Part shown: piece by piece, positions 1-7,268 of the stretch
Layout of the letters: every line of letters starts with the position of its first letter
How positions within the stretch are numbered: the first letter of the stretch is position 1
NCBI RefSeq assembly: GCF_001428025.1
Contig: NZ_LMSC01000008.1
Span: 249,035-303,053, forward strand
Source: Phycicoccus sp. Soil748
GTDB taxonomy: Bacteria; Actinomycetota; Actinomycetes; Actinomycetales; Dermatophilaceae
Length of the DNA stretch: 54,019 nt
Direction of reading: 5' to 3'
Program-made: the position numbers and the translations under genes
Notes under the pieces: generated by a model
What the model saw: only the letters and a program-made list of their open reading frames with translations
Told to the model about the DNA's origin: nothing
The model's database searches: none

Positions 1-35
1 CTCCTCACGGGTACCTGGCCCGATAAGGTCGGCGT

Positions 36-1643
36 GTGGCTGGCCTAACCCCAATAAACCAAGCGCTCACGCTGATTCCGAAGCGAGCCGAGGCGCGCCA
101 CGCTGACGAACTGCGAGACACATTCGTGGACTCAGGTATCGCCGCGGGTCTCGCGTCGGTCGACCATCAGATCATCTACGGTCGAAGAGGCACCGGAAAG
201 ACTCACGCTCTTCGGTATCTAGCCGCCACGCTGGGAGGCGCCGACGCTCTTGCTGTCTACTTCGACCTGCGCACTGTGGGCTCTCCGGGTGGCCTGTTCG
301 TAGAGTCGGACGCAGTGGGCCTCACCGAACGCGCGAGCAGGCTGATGCGCGACCTCCTTCATCAGTTGTACGACGCAATCCTTGAGATGGCGATCACCGA
401 CGAGAAGCTCTTGGGCAATAGGGTGTTTACCCGTCGTCTGGATGCACTGCTTGAGGCGATCGGTTCTGTCACCGTCGTCGGCGAGATCGAGGTCGAAGAC
501 GCGGAAACCAGCGGTACGACACGCAAAGGCGGCGTGAGTGCTGAGGCGACGGGCAGCGCTTCTGGTTTGCGAGCTAGGCTGGGTGGCGAGCGAGCACGGA
601 CTGCCGAGGAACGTGACAGCAGTCGGACGATTCGGCGCGGCGAGGAACGTCTGCACCTGAATTTCACTGACGTGGCGAAAGCGCTGAGAGAGCTGGGCGC
701 AGAGTTAGGCCGGCGCCGAATATGGCTTTTGATCGACGAGTGGAGCAGCGTTCCGGCCGCGATCCAGCCCTACCTGGCTGAGTTCCTTGTTCGTTGCGTC
801 TTGCCACTGCAGCAACAGTTCACGGTCAAGATCGCCTCCATTGAGCAGCAAAGTCACTTTCGCTCAGTAGGTCGCGAAGGCGGTTCCATAGGCATCGAGG
901 TGGGCGCCGACGTCTCGGCCAACCTTGACCTGGACGACTTCATGGTCTTTGAGCAGAGTGAGGAGCGGGCCAGAGAATTCTTTCTGGGCCTGTTCTACAA
1001 GCACCTCACCTCTGGGTTCGTCGCGCCGATCGATGGCCTCAATGGCCCTAATGACGTGGTCCGGCTTGGGTTCACCGACAGGCGGGCGTTGGACGAGCTA
1101 GTTCGCGCCGCCGAAGGAGTGCCTCGTGACGCGATCAACATTGCTGGCAACGCCGCCCTGAAGGCGCTTGACCGAAAGATATCTGTGCCGGAAGTTCGAG
1201 GTGCGTCGCGCACGTGGTACCACTCGGACAAAGAGGCCGCCCTCAAGGGCGTGAAGGGTGCTCAGGAGCTACTGAGTTGGATCATCGATGAGGTGATTCG
1301 CGGCCGTCGAGCCCGAGGGTTCCTGGTCAACCGGCGAGACGCGCAAACGCCCCTTCTTGTTGCCCTGTTCGAGGCGCGCGTATTGCACCTCGTAAGGCGT
1401 GGGTACTCGGCCCAAGATGAGCCCGGCGAACGATATGACGTCTATGTCATCGACTATGGCGCCTACGTGGACCTCATCAACACGAACTCGTCGCCACAAG
1501 GCATGCTGCCCGGGATCGAGCAGGAGACGTATGTAGATGTGCCGCCGCAGGATCTCCGCGCCATCCGTCGCGCGATCCTAGATATGGATCGCTTTACAGC
1601 CGCCAAAGGTGAAGAGCTGGCCAACCCTGATGGCGGAGGCTAG
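36..1643 (+). CDS. P-loop ATPase, ORC/STAND-like, probable element cargo
   Basis: A 535-residue protein with GTG start; an AAGG lies a few bases upstream. Walker A GRRGTGKT is at residues 49-56 and a Walker B-like WLLIDEWSS at about 228-236, followed by a VKIASIEQQ strand that resembles a sensor 1 segment. Between them lies a low-complexity Ala/Gly/Arg-rich insert (about 165-205). The C-terminal part (about 425-490, RRDAQTPLLVALFEARVL then VLHLVRRGYS) reads like a winged helix that ends in a YDVYVIDYGAYVDL strand. This plan fits ORC1/CDC6-like or STAND ATPases, which are often found in plasmid and defence loci. The exact family and function are not recognised. Its upstream neighbour is cut off by the window edge, so a partner may be missing. 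Confidence 0.85.
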   Translation: MAGLTPINQALTLIPKRAEARHADELRDTFVDSGIAAGLASVDHQIIYGRRGTGKTHALRYLAATLGGADALAVYFDLRTVGSPGGLFVESDAVGLTERASRLMRDLLHQLYDAILEMAITDEKLLGNRVFTRRLDALLEAIGSVTVVGEIEVEDAETSGTTRKGGVSAEATGSASGLRARLGGERARTAEERDSSRTIRRGEERLHLNFTDVAKALRELGAELGRRRIWLLIDEWSSVPAAIQPYLAEFLVRCVLPLQQQFTVKIASIEQQSHFRSVGREGGSIGIEVGADVSANLDLDDFMVFEQSEERAREFFLGLFYKHLTSGFVAPIDGLNGPNDVVRLGFTDRRALDELVRAAEGVPRDAINIAGNAALKALDRKISVPEVRGASRTWYHSDKEAALKGVKGAQELLSWIIDEVIRGRRARGFLVNRRDAQTPLLVALFEARVLHLVRRGYSAQDEPGERYDVYVIDYGAYVDLINTNSSPQGMLPGIEQETYVDVPPQDLRAIRRAILDMDRFTAAKGEELANPDGGG

Positions 1644-1804
1644 ACCCAGGAGTCTGGGAAGCGTTCGTCGTCGGCGATGAGTGGGAGTCCGGGGACGCTA
1701 TGGGCGACCAGGGACTGACCGTTCATGACCAACACGTGTTGTCGCTCGTCATCATCGACATCAGGTCGGCGCAGCCGGATGATCCCCGGACGCGCGAGCT
1801 GGAC

Positions 1805-2101
1805 TTATTCCTGACGGCGCTTGTCAGCAAAGTAGTAGCCAATAGCTATGCCCAGAAGCGTGTGAAACGGCGTGAGGAGAAAACCTACCTGGGACGTGAG
1901 ACGAGTCCAGACCTCTCCCGGCGCCCAGACGGCGATCGCCAATACCGCGAGAGTAAGGCAAGAGGTCAGCAACAGGAGCCAGTAGGTCAGGTACCAGCGC
2001 TCCTTGCGTCCCCGGCGCGCGTCTAGGCGAGCGGTGCCGCTGGCGCCGAAGCCCTGCGGCATCTCGTTCTCCACGAAGGGGTCTTCCCCCTGTACGCTCA
2101 A
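1805..2101 (-). CDS. Small membrane protein, two predicted helices
   Basis: A 98-residue protein with an Arg-rich N-terminal stretch (residues about 25-35) followed by two hydrophobic segments, WYLTYWLLLLTSCLTLAVLA and VGFLLTPFHTLLGIAIGYYF, and a short charged tail ADKRRQE. It starts with TTG, which shares four bases (TTGA) with the stop codon of the gene upstream on the same strand, so the two are translationally coupled. It converges with the ATPase gene at 36-1643. No family recognised. The hydrophobic pattern makes this frame far more credible than the overlapping frames on either strand. Confidence 0.7.
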   Translation of the reverse strand: MSVQGEDPFVENEMPQGFGASGTARLDARRGRKERWYLTYWLLLLTSCLTLAVLAIAVWAPGEVWTRLTSQVGFLLTPFHTLLGIAIGYYFADKRRQE

Positions 2102-2385
2102 AGGTCCCTCCTGTAGAGGATGGGGCCGAGGTCGCCCCAGGGCGGCTCCGTGAGGGTGTTAGGACGTTCGTCAGGGTCCTCGCAGAGGTCGCCGTGCCAC
2201 TCCAAGGGCTCGACTTGGGCGACGGACAACATGCCAGGCAAACAGTCTTCACACAGCACCGACACCCCCAGCACCTCCCCGATCGTGCTCTCTGCTCTCG
2301 CTGCAGGGAGTTTGTCACGGTCTGGAGCGGGTGGCGCCGGGTTCGGATCGATTGCTACTAGCCGAGGCGGGGGAATCTCCAACAT
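2098..2385 (-). CDS. Hypothetical protein coupled to the membrane protein gene
   Basis: A 95-residue soluble protein with ATG start. The first 30 residues are rich in proline. The rest contains three cysteines (VLCEDCLPG and GDLCEDP) and a Trp/Tyr/Leu-containing C-terminus (PPWGDLGPILYRRDL) that looks like normal protein rather than a shadow frame. A weak AAGGGA lies about 14 bases before the start. The stop overlaps the TTG start of the downstream membrane protein gene. No family recognised; it could act with the membrane protein as a two-gene cargo unit. Confidence 0.55.
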   Translation of the reverse strand: MLEIPPPRLVAIDPNPAPPAPDRDKLPAARAESTIGEVLGVSVLCEDCLPGMLSVAQVEPLEWHGDLCEDPDERPNTLTEPPWGDLGPILYRRDL

Positions 2386-2510
2386 CGCTTACGTGTCCCT
2401 TCGTGCAGGGTTTGAGGTGGTCTGCAAGTGCTCATGACTGACCGGTTCCTCTCATCGGGGCTGCGGCCGCAAGCGCGGCTGCATGGGTAGTCAGCTGATC
2501 GTACCGACTG

Positions 2511-2691
2511 TCACCACCGTTTGTACATGATGTGTGTCATCTGTGTGTGTAGAGTGCGGATGCATGTACACACCGGTTGTGGATATCCTGTGTAAAGAAC
2601 ACGTATGTAACTTGCACAGGATGTGGAAAAACCCTTGACACGGTGTACCCTCGTGCTTGTTACTTCAGTAATGAAGAGAGAGAGGAAGTCG
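2511..2691 (+). promoter_or_regulatory. AT-rich control region with palindromes and a promoter
   Basis: This stretch is clearly poorer in GC than its surroundings. A good -35 TTGACA lies at 2635-2640, and 17 bases later TGTTAC (2658-2663) can serve as -10. Further upstream there is an inverted repeat ATCCTGTG (2585-2592) / CACAGGAT (2615-2622), and TGTACATG near 2522 opposes CATGTACA near 2564. Two DnaA-box-like 9-mers with one mismatch to TTATCCACA flank the first inverted repeat (minus strand, about 2578-2586 and 2621-2629). The promoter points at the small ORF at 2692 and the ribbon-helix-helix gene at 2873. Whether it is only an operator region or also a replication site is unknown. Confidence 0.5.
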
Positions 2692-2757
2692 ATGGAATCT
2701 CCCGCCACCATCGAGTCCTGGAGCCCGGAGGGGCCTCTCTTGGAGCCGATCGCCTAG
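2692..2757 (+). CDS. Possible 21-codon leader peptide
   Basis: An ATG preceded by AGAGAGGAAG at good ribosome-binding distance opens a 21-residue frame (MESPATIESW...LLEPIA). It is the first start downstream of the TTGACA promoter and lies 115 bases before the ribbon-helix-helix gene. No similarity is recognised. It may be a leader peptide or a chance frame. Confidence 0.3.
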   Translation: MESPATIESWSPEGPLLEPIA

Positions 2758-2872
2758 AGCCACGACGATCCACTAACTGCCGCCCAGCGGCAGCACGCAA
2801 GACACCCACCACAGCAGACCGAAGCCGCCAGTGAAGATGGCGGCGAGTCGGTGCACCCCGGAAGGGAAGAAA

Positions 2873-3148
2873 ATGAGCAACACACAGGAGCAGGTCCGCG
2901 CGGACGGGGCAGGGGCTACCGCCGTCTCCAACAGGGACGTGGTGCGCCTCTCCGTCAACCTCGCAAACGATGTGGCTGGCGCCCTGAAGACGCTGTCCAC
3001 GTCCCAAGGAGTCTCTGTCACTGAGGGCGTCCGTCGCGCCATCGCCTTGTGGAAGCTGGTTTCAGACGAACTGAGCAAGGGAAACAAGATCATGGTCGTC
3101 GAGGGCGAGGGTGACAACGCCAAGTTCCGCGAGTTGATCTTGCTCTGA
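2873..3148 (+). CDS. Ribbon-helix-helix (CopG/Arc-like) small protein
   Basis: A 91-residue protein. After an unstructured N-terminus of about 20 residues comes DVVRLSVNLANDVAGALKTL followed by SVTEGVRRAIALWKLVSDEL, the strand-helix-helix signature of small ribbon-helix-helix proteins common in actinomycetes and their mobile elements. The tail KIMVVEGEGDNAKFRELIL is also typical. I chose ATG 2873 because GGAAGGGAAG sits just upstream; an in-frame GTG at 2831 lacks such a site. A strong hairpin terminator follows. Likely a DNA-binding regulator or antitoxin-like protein, but no toxin gene is adjacent. Confidence 0.8.
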   Translation: MSNTQEQVRADGAGATAVSNRDVVRLSVNLANDVAGALKTLSTSQGVSVTEGVRRAIALWKLVSDELSKGNKIMVVEGEGDNAKFRELILL

Positions 3149-3162
3149 CGCCGCGGGAGTCG

Positions 3163-3204
3163 CTAGGGCCAGTCCCTGCCGGAAACGGTGGTGACTGGCC
3201 CTAG
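3163..3204. terminator. Bidirectional hairpin between convergent genes
   Basis: A perfect 12-bp inverted repeat, CTAGGGCCAGTC (3163-3174) and its complement (3193-3204). The loop itself can fold as CCG-GAAA-CGG. It sits between the ends of the ribbon-helix-helix gene and the YdcF-like gene, so it can terminate both. Confidence 0.75.
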
Positions 3205-3258
3205 TGCTGCTCGGGAGGCCGTCGCGCAAGGCGTTCTGGCGACGGGCTCCGTTTGGGT

Positions 3259-3993
3259 TTAGATCCCGGGCGCTTCAGGTGGGTTGGTCCGGCTTCTGCC
3301 AGCCGCTCGACCCATGGGGCCTTGTTCGGCGGAGGCGTTGGAAGCATCTGGGGCCTCCCGCACGATCCGACTGGTGAAACCCGTTGCGACGAGGGATTGG
3401 TAAGCGTCCCAGACGCGTCTTGGAACCGTCTGTGGCGTGGCGAAACCCTGTTCTGCGTACACCCAGATTCGTTGTGTGTCCCCAACGAGCATGGTGAGGA
3501 CCTTGTCCTGGTCTCCGATGGAGGTGATGTAGTCAGATAGGGACTGGGGGCGCGAGGAGCAGATGACGTCTAGCTCGGGCCAGAGCTTCCGGCAGGTCGC
3601 ATACGCGCGGCGCTGTTGGTAGGGCCGGCTGATGATGGTTGCGGACGTCGGGTGGATGCCCTCGCGGTCGAGGAGTGCGCGGGTCATGGTGAAGTTTTCC
3701 CCGGTGTTCCGGGCATGCTCTTCGAGAACGATCGCCGTGTCAGGCACCCCGAGCTTTTCGGCCCGCTCGGCGTAGTGGACTGCCTCCCCTCGGGGGAATG
3801 TCTCGACCGTCGTTGGTGCGTTGGCTCCGGTGAAGACGATCAGAGGGAACCGGCCCTGGTGGTAGAGGTGGGCTGCGTGTTCGGCGACGCCGATGTCGTG
3901 ACTTCCGAGCCCGATGGCGACATCGGTGTTTCGCGGCTCGTGGTGCATCTGGTGGTAGTCCCAGAGGATCTGGGCATCGTCCATGACGCTCAC
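3259..3993 (-). CDS. YdcF-family (DUF218, SanA/ElyC-like) protein
   Basis: A protein of about 244 residues. The DUF218 pattern is visible: a strand DVAIGLGSHD near the N-terminus, LIVFTGANAPTT, then GEAVHYAERAEKLGVP with IVLEEHARNTGENF, and TIISRPYQQRRAYAT. These are the acidic and Arg/His positions typical of the family, whose biochemical role is poorly known (often linked to envelope or nucleotide metabolism). GTG 3993 was chosen because GAGGAGG lies five bases upstream; the gene begins ten bases after the GntR stop, so the two form an operon. There is no membrane segment, unlike many family members, and the last 35 residues are a disordered tail. Confidence 0.85.
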   Translation of the reverse strand: MSVMDDAQILWDYHQMHHEPRNTDVAIGLGSHDIGVAEHAAHLYHQGRFPLIVFTGANAPTTVETFPRGEAVHYAERAEKLGVPDTAIVLEEHARNTGENFTMTRALLDREGIHPTSATIISRPYQQRRAYATCRKLWPELDVICSSRPQSLSDYITSIGDQDKVLTMLVGDTQRIWVYAEQGFATPQTVPRRVWDAYQSLVATGFTSRIVREAPDASNASAEQGPMGRAAGRSRTNPPEAPGI

Positions 3994-4003
3994 GGTGTCC
4001 TCC

Positions 4004-4771
4004 TCAGTCGGGCATGTCGTAGGTGTAGGTCCACGAAAAGCGTGACGCGGCGTGGACTCCGGTCGCGTACTCGACGGCATGCCCCTCCTTGGTCCTGGTG
4101 ATCCGCTCCAAGATCATGACGGGCTCGCCGGCAGGAAGCTCGAGTGTCGAGATTTCATCGGGTGTAGGCATGCGGGCGTGGAAGGTCTCGGTGACCTGGT
4201 GGGGTTCGAGGCCCTGAAGCGTGAGGACCGCGAAGCCACCGCCGCGACCGGCTGGCCCCGGCGTCGGGTCGACCAGTGGAGTGCCCTCGACGTCCTCGGG
4301 TCGGTAGTAGCTCGTCAGCGTGTGGGTTGGCCGGCCCTCGAGCTTCACCGTGCGCGACCGCGCGTAGACCTGGCCTTCGGGGTCGACACCCAGAACTTCG
4401 ATGGCTCTGGGTGGTGGGCTGACCAGGTCGACGGTCTGCGTCTGGTCAGTGCGATGCCAAGGCTGGCCCGATGCCTCACGGTCGGCAACGAAGGCCACGC
4501 TGTCGCCGTACTTCCACTTGCTCTTGGCGTACCGGTCTGCTCCGAGTCGGCGCATCGGGGGTCGTTCGCGCACGATGGTTCCTCGACGGCGCACGGGCGT
4601 GACCAGACCTTCGGCCTCGAGCAGGGCGACGGCGTTGCGGACGGTCTTGACGTTGACTCCGAACTCGATGGCGAGGTCGTCCTGCTTGGGCAGGGTCGAG
4701 CCAGGCGTGTAGTCGCCTCGCTCGATCTCGCCGCGCAACTGCGCCGCCAGCTCGCGGTAGCCCAAGCCCAT
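4004..4771 (-). CDS. GntR/HutC-family repressor, KorSA-like
   Basis: A 255-residue protein. An N-terminal winged helix-turn-helix (GYRELAAQLRGEIERGDY, then LAIEFGVNVKTVRNAVALLE, residues about 5-70) is followed by a UTRA ligand-binding domain (about 100-250, ending RFSWTYTYDMPD). In pSAM2-type elements the KorSA repressor of this class silences the pra promoter and its own gene. Here the gene is divergent from the Pra-like gene at 4937, and the intergenic region carries three inverted repeats with the core GGTTCT/AGAACC, which are the obvious operators. The YdcF-like gene is co-transcribed, so it should share this control. Confidence 0.9.
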   Translation of the reverse strand: MGLGYRELAAQLRGEIERGDYTPGSTLPKQDDLAIEFGVNVKTVRNAVALLEAEGLVTPVRRRGTIVRERPPMRRLGADRYAKSKWKYGDSVAFVADREASGQPWHRTDQTQTVDLVSPPPRAIEVLGVDPEGQVYARSRTVKLEGRPTHTLTSYYRPEDVEGTPLVDPTPGPAGRGGGFAVLTLQGLEPHQVTETFHARMPTPDEISTLELPAGEPVMILERITRTKEGHAVEYATGVHAASRFSWTYTYDMPD

Positions 4772-4855
4772 CGTTCGTCCATCCGCTCTGGTCGTCGTCC
4801 ACCATCAATGGTCATAACGCTAGCGGTAATGAACGTCAGGTAAGAAGTCGGTAAA

Positions 4856-4917
4856 TAGAACCGGTTCTAATCGGGAGTCAGTGTTAGGTTCTCAATAGAA
4901 CCACCTCTAAGTGGTTC
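4856..4917. promoter_or_regulatory. Three operator-like inverted repeats for the GntR repressor
   Basis: Perfect 14-bp palindrome TAGAACCGGTTCTA (4856-4869); GGTTCT-CAAT-AGAACC (4887-4902); and GAACCAC-CTCTAA-GTGGTTC (4898-4917), which overlaps the second. All share the half-site GGTTC. They lie between the divergent repressor gene and the Pra-like gene, where a KorSA-like repressor is expected to bind. A GAGGGAGAG ribosome-binding site for 4937 follows. Confidence 0.8.
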
Positions 4918-4936
4918 ACCGACGAGAGGGAGAGCC

Positions 4937-5401
4937 ATGGCGATTCAGCAGAGGATGCGGGTTCCGTTTGAGGACGTCTTCCCGGAAGGGGCGTTCGTGG
5001 TGGGTGAGGTGGAGCCGGTCGAGGAGTACGAACTGATCCGGGCGGCTAGGGAGGCTGGTCGGGAGCCGGGGGATGTGCAGACGCGGGACAAGGTGACGGA
5101 CAAGCGGGTCTGGCAGGTCCGGGTGGTCGACGGTGACTCCATGGCTCGGAAGGGTCAGACCGAGGTCGTGGTGAAGATCGGCGCTGACCAGCAGCCGGTG
5201 CCGCCGCCGAAGCTGGAGGGGCTCCCGTTCCGGCCGGTGATGTTCGAGAACCTGACGGTGACGGCATGGATTGATGACCGGGGTAACCGGCCGAACATCG
5301 CCTGGTCGTTCCGTGCGGACGGGATGCGTGCCCCTAAGCCTGGGGAGGTATCCGGATCCGGCAAGGTGCCGGCCGGTGCGCCTGAGAAGGGGGTCGCGTG
5401 A
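4937..5401 (+). CDS. Pra-like replication, integration and excision activator
   Basis: A 154-residue protein beginning MAIQQRMRVPFEDVFPEGAF, then VVGEVEPVEEYE, RVWQVRVVDGD and GLPFRPVMFENLTVTAW. This is the pattern of the family annotated in AICEs as plasmid replication, integration and excision activator, after Pra of pSAM2. It is the first gene transcribed away from the repressor operators and is followed by an overlapping gene (TGATG). It probably switches on the rep-xis-int functions when the repressor is released. Assignment rests on remembered family sequence and on gene order. Confidence 0.8.
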   Translation: MAIQQRMRVPFEDVFPEGAFVVGEVEPVEEYELIRAAREAGREPGDVQTRDKVTDKRVWQVRVVDGDSMARKGQTEVVVKIGADQQPVPPPKLEGLPFRPVMFENLTVTAWIDDRGNRPNIAWSFRADGMRAPKPGEVSGSGKVPAGAPEKGVA

Positions 5402-5649
5402 TGCGCCCCGTTGAAGCCGTTCAGTGGGCCGACGCCCTCGACGTGGACGTGAGGGACGTTCCGGCCGTGCTCGGACTGGAGGTGTCGCGGATGGACGGAA
5501 TGCGGCACGAGATGGCGAAGGTCCAACAGGAGCTGGCGGAGGCGCCGAACCGGGACATCGCTGTCGGGATCTGGCGAGCGGTATCGGCGTGGAGTGCTGC
5601 CCAGGGCCAGCTGATGGCCATCGCCGCCGACGCCCGTCGCACCGCCTAG
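5401..5649 (+). CDS. Small Spd-like protein of the element
   Basis: An 82-residue protein whose ATG overlaps the stop of the Pra-like gene. It is mostly helical (VQWADALDVDVRDV, MAKVQQELAEA, AVSAWSAAQGQLMAIAADAR) with no membrane segment. No family recognised. Small genes at this position, between pra and the translocase, are common in AICEs and are sometimes linked to spread of the element in mycelium or cells; that role here is a guess from position. Confidence 0.7.
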   Translation: MRPVEAVQWADALDVDVRDVPAVLGLEVSRMDGMRHEMAKVQQELAEAPNRDIAVGIWRAVSAWSAAQGQLMAIAADARRTA

Positions 5650-5661
5650 GGGTGATGAGGG

Positions 5662-7263
5662 ATGGCCAGCAGGGGTGGCATGTTCGGCAGCGACGACCCG
5701 GTCGCGATCATGGTCGAGGGCACCTTCCGGGCGGCGTTCCTGGCCGTGACGACCGCGCTGCGGCTGGTGCGTTTGGCGGTCCGGTTCCCGGTCGTCTCCG
5801 TGCCTGCGGGCGGGCTGGTGGCAATCGACTATGTGGTGGGCCGGTGGCTCGCCGTCGGACTTGTCGTCGCCCTGCTGGTCGCGCTGGTGGGGTGGCGGGT
5901 GGTGTGGGCGGATTCGTACCGGCGAACGGTGCGGCCGCGCCTGACCCGGGTGTGGCTCTCGGTGCTCTACCCGGCGAAGTGGGCGCGGATCGCACCGCGC
6001 CTCGGTCTGGTGGTCCCCGAGCGTGAGGGTCGGCGCAGCGGCTACACCTACGGGGCGCTGACGAAGGTCCACGTGTCCCCGGCTGGGATCGTGAAGGCCC
6101 TGGTGGTCATCCCGGTCGGGCTGACCTTGGACGACTACGCCCGCCGCTCCGAAGCCCTGGCGGTGGCGTTCGGGGTCCGGGAAGCACGGGTCACGCGGGC
6201 CGGGACGTCATCGGTGTGGGTCGAGCTGCACCGCGCCGACGTCCTGACCGCCACCGTCCGCCCACTGCCCGTGAAGGCCTTCGACCAGCTGAACCTCGCC
6301 GCTGTCCCTGTGGGTCGGCACGAGGACGGCACGGACTGGCGGTTCTCCCTGTGGGGCACCCATGTCCTCATCGCGGGAGCGACCGGGGCGGGCAAGGGGT
6401 CGGTGCTGTGGTCGCTGCGTGGGCTGTCTGCGGCGATCGATGAGGGGTGGGTGCAGGTGTGGGCCATCGACCCCAAGGGCGGCATGGAACTGCGGCCAGG
6501 GGAGCGGTTGTTCTCGAGGTTTGAGGACGGCACCCCGGAGACGATGTGCGACCTGCTCGAAGACCTCGTCGCCGTCATGGACGCCCGTGCCAAGACCCTC
6601 GCCGCCCAGGGCATCCGCAAGCACCAGCCATCGGTAGAGTCCCCGCACCTGCTCGCTGTGATCGACGAGCTCGCCACCCTGACGGCGTTCGCCGAGCGCA
6701 CCACCGTCCGACGGATTGAACAGGCCCTCGGGCTGCTGCTCACCAAGGGACGCGCGGTCGGCATCACCGTGCTGGCGGCGGTGCAGGACCCCGGCAAGGA
6801 CGTCGTCGGCTGGCGCGATCTGTTCCCGACCCGGGTCGCGATGCGCCTGGACAACCCGATCCAGGTCGACATGGTCCTCGGCGACGGAGCCCGCGACATG
6901 GGCGCCACCGCGGACCACATCTCCGAACGTACCCCCGGAGTGGCCTTCATCCGGGTCGAAGGCACCCGCGCCATACGAAGGGTCCGCGCCTCCTATCTGA
7001 CCGACGCCGATATCGCCGACCTCGCATCGTCGGTGACCGCATCCGCTGCCCTGACCGCGCCGCGCGCACCCAAGCCGGCCGACCCGTTCGACTCCTGGCC
7101 ATCGCGCCCGACCCCAGTTGCTCCCCGAGCCGAGGCAGGGTCAACGGCCACGGCCACGACGGCACCTAGGGCCGCGAAGACGACAGCCACGGGGGACGGG
7201 GCCGCGGGCAAGCCCAGAAAGCCCCGTAAGCCGCGCAACCGCAACGGGTCCCAGGTCGCCTGA
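5662..7263 (+). CDS. FtsK/SpoIIIE-family DNA translocase (TraB/TraSA-like)
   Basis: A 533-residue protein. Two hydrophobic stretches near residues 30-90 (LVRLAVRFPVVSVPAGGLV and LVVALLVALVGWRVVWA) anchor it in the membrane. The motor domain follows, with Walker A GATGAGKG at about 239-246 and Walker B LLAVIDELATL at about 331. GRAVGITVLAAVQDP is the typical FtsK segment after it. The last 70 residues are an Ala/Pro/Lys-rich tail. In AICEs this single hexameric translocase moves double-stranded plasmid DNA into the recipient. The rep gene starts six bases after its stop. Confidence 0.93.
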   Translation: MASRGGMFGSDDPVAIMVEGTFRAAFLAVTTALRLVRLAVRFPVVSVPAGGLVAIDYVVGRWLAVGLVVALLVALVGWRVVWADSYRRTVRPRLTRVWLSVLYPAKWARIAPRLGLVVPEREGRRSGYTYGALTKVHVSPAGIVKALVVIPVGLTLDDYARRSEALAVAFGVREARVTRAGTSSVWVELHRADVLTATVRPLPVKAFDQLNLAAVPVGRHEDGTDWRFSLWGTHVLIAGATGAGKGSVLWSLRGLSAAIDEGWVQVWAIDPKGGMELRPGERLFSRFEDGTPETMCDLLEDLVAVMDARAKTLAAQGIRKHQPSVESPHLLAVIDELATLTAFAERTTVRRIEQALGLLLTKGRAVGITVLAAVQDPGKDVVGWRDLFPTRVAMRLDNPIQVDMVLGDGARDMGATADHISERTPGVAFIRVEGTRAIRRVRASYLTDADIADLASSVTASAALTAPRAPKPADPFDSWPSRPTPVAPRAEAGSTATATTAPRAAKTTATGDGAAGKPRKPRKPRNRNGSQVA

Positions 7264-7268
7264 CCGCC

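Noticed and set aside
1700-2026. 108-codon plus-strand frame after the ATPase gene
   Set aside because: It overlaps the better supported minus-strand membrane protein gene, has no ribosome-binding site, and its second half is low-complexity Arg/Gln/Glu.
1-4900. Second copy of the tRNA-Lys 3' end (attL)
   Set aside because: I looked for the CTCGAACCCAC and CCTACGGATT segments and saw neither; the left end is assumed outside the window.
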